From Chloroflexota bacterium (lineage in GTDB: Bacteria; Chloroflexota; Anaerolineae; Anaerolineales; DRMV01): DNA of 5,441 bases. The position numbers and the translations under genes were made by a program. The notes beneath the pieces were generated by a model, which saw nothing but the letters and a program-made list of their open reading frames with translations, was not told the DNA's origin and made no database searches. Shown piece by piece: positions 4,528 through 5,441 of the stretch (positions are counted from its first letter, which is position 1; each line of letters begins with the position of its first letter). The stretch spans positions 1 through 5,441 of the forward strand of contig JAADCW010000111.1 in NCBI GenBank assembly GCA_013154225.1. The letters are read 5' to 3'.

Positions 4528-5441
4528 ATGCGTTTGACGCTTGAGAAACTCCGCCGTTATGCTGACCGGTATGTGGATCAGCGAAGTCAAGATTTGCGCC
4601 TGCTGGCGGCTTATTTGAGTGGCTCCCTCTTACGAGGTCAGCCTTTTTTAGGGGGCGCGGCCGATGTGGATATTGTGCTGATTTACAACGGCGCGCCTGA
4701 GCCCGAACGTGAAATTGTGCCCCTGCCTGGGGAAGCGCACCTGGATGTGCGGCGGCACGATCGAAGCCGTTATGAACCCGCGCGCCAGTTGCGCACCGAC
4801 CCATTTTTGGGACCGACGCTTTTCCTGGCCGAGCCGCTTTACGACCCCCAGCACTTTTTGGATTTTGCCCAAGCCGCGGTGCGCAGTCGTTTTCGCGCGC
4901 CCGAAATGGCCGTGGCGCGGGCGCGGCAATTATTGCAGGCCGCGCGTGAGGCATGGTTTGATTTGGAGGAAGCGCCCACACCCCAGGCCGTGGCCGCATA
5001 TTTGGAGACTGTTTTTCAAGCGGCCAACGTGCCTGCTACGCTGTTGGGCTACACGTTCTCTCGTCGGCGGGTATTGTTGGATTTTCCCCTGGCGGTTCAG
5101 CGTTGGGGATACCCTCAGTTGAGCGGCTTGCTCTTTCGGCAGGTCGGCGCGCCGCAGGCCACGGTTGAGGCTTTGCAAAAGGCTTTGCCAGCCTGGGACG
5201 CTGCGCTCACCGCGGCTGCAGAGGCCGAAGACGCGCCCATTGTATTGGCGCCGCCGCGGCGGCCTTATTACCGCCGTGCCATTGAGGCTTATTTGGCCAG
5301 CACCACCCCTGCCCATGCTTTGTATCCCCTGCTTTATACGTGGACTTTGGCTGTGGAAGTTGCCCCCGAGCCGCACCACCAGGCGTGGGAAGAAACCCTG
5401 GCTTCGTTGGGCTTGTTGGAAGGGCGGCAGGAGCATTTGGA
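4528..5441 (+). CDS. Nucleotidyltransferase-fold protein, 3' end outside the window
   Basis: The frame is open from ATG 4528 to the window edge: 304 codons with no stop. The N-terminal part has the minimal pol-beta nucleotidyltransferase signature: a Gly-Ser (Gly32-Ser33, in AAYLSGSLLRG), then DVD (Asp46, Asp48) in ADVDIVLIY, then a third candidate carboxylate at Asp73 in EAHLDVRRHD. This arrangement suggests a catalytically competent enzyme that transfers a nucleotide to an unknown acceptor. From about 105 the protein is mainly helical (for example 125-148 and 153-166), as in kanamycin-nucleotidyltransferase-like proteins; RRRVLLDFPLAVQRWGYPQL (180-199) looks like the helical segment often found behind such domains. 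I recognise no named family. Good ribosome binding site, 12 nt after the kinase, so probably co-transcribed. Alternatives include an MNT-type antitoxin, but the protein is much longer than those and no partner toxin is visible. Confidence 0.78.
   Translation, partial: MRLTLEKLRRYADRYVDQRSQDLRLLAAYLSGSLLRGQPFLGGAADVDIVLIYNGAPEPEREIVPLPGEAHLDVRRHDRSRYEPARQLRTDPFLGPTLFLAEPLYDPQHFLDFAQAAVRSRFRAPEMAVARARQLLQAAREAWFDLEEAPTPQAVAAYLETVFQAANVPATLLGYTFSRRRVLLDFPLAVQRWGYPQLSGLLFRQVGAPQATVEALQKALPAWDAALTAAAEAEDAPIVLAPPRRPYYRRAIEAYLASTTPAHALYPLLYTWTLAVEVAPEPHHQAWEETLASLGLLEGRQEHL

Noticed and set aside
4163..4999. 278-aa minus-strand open frame across the kinase-nucleotidyltransferase junction
   Set aside because: It overlaps two well-supported + strand genes, has low-complexity Arg/Ala/Pro-rich translation and no plausible ribosome binding site or family signature.

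Overview
The window looks like chromosomal DNA from a moderately GC-rich (roughly 55-60% by eye) free-living bacterium, most plausibly a member of the Chloroflexota (Anaerolineae-like). This is inferred from the style of the delta-prime subunit, the F420-type luciferase-like oxidoreductase and the deoxynucleoside kinase; no marker in the window settles the taxonomy. Every gene I accept is on the + strand. There is no sign of phage, IS element, CRISPR, tRNA or rRNA.

Layout. (1) Positions 1-520 hold a self-contained transcription unit: a candidate extended -10 promoter (45-53), a strong Shine-Dalgarno, a 123-aa DUF4870 membrane protein (92-463) and a near-perfect intrinsic terminator (486-519). 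(2) A gap of about 160 nt follows, with no convincing gene. It contains a perfect 8-bp tandem duplication (584-599) and ends in a good sigma70-type promoter (642-670). Its predicted +1 falls on or next to the ATG at 677, so I start holB there instead of at the upstream ATG at 593; the mRNA would be leaderless or nearly so. (3) holB (DNA polymerase III delta-prime) is followed after 15 nt by a TIGR03617-like F420-dependent LLM-class oxidoreductase (1700-2698). (4) The oxidoreductase stop codon lies inside a 70-bp array of ten in-register heptamers (2694-2763) that fills nearly all of the gap to the next gene. (5) A compact run comes next: M19 dipeptidase (2779-3858), deoxynucleoside kinase (3862-4515; 3-nt gap) and a nucleotidyltransferase-fold protein (4528 to the window end; 12-nt gap, good Shine-Dalgarno). 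The last gene is cut by the window edge.

How the genes fit together. holB and the kinase both serve DNA synthesis (clamp loading and dNTP salvage). The dipeptidase would release amino acids from dipeptides. The oxidoreductase and the nucleotidyltransferase have no assignable substrates. The arrangement looks like a housekeeping/salvage neighbourhood and not a dedicated defence or biosynthetic system; I did not find convincing evidence of a new multi-gene system. The points most worth following are the heptamer array, the leaderless-type holB start, the uncharacterised nucleotidyltransferase and the surplus of the palindrome CCGCGG inside the genes.
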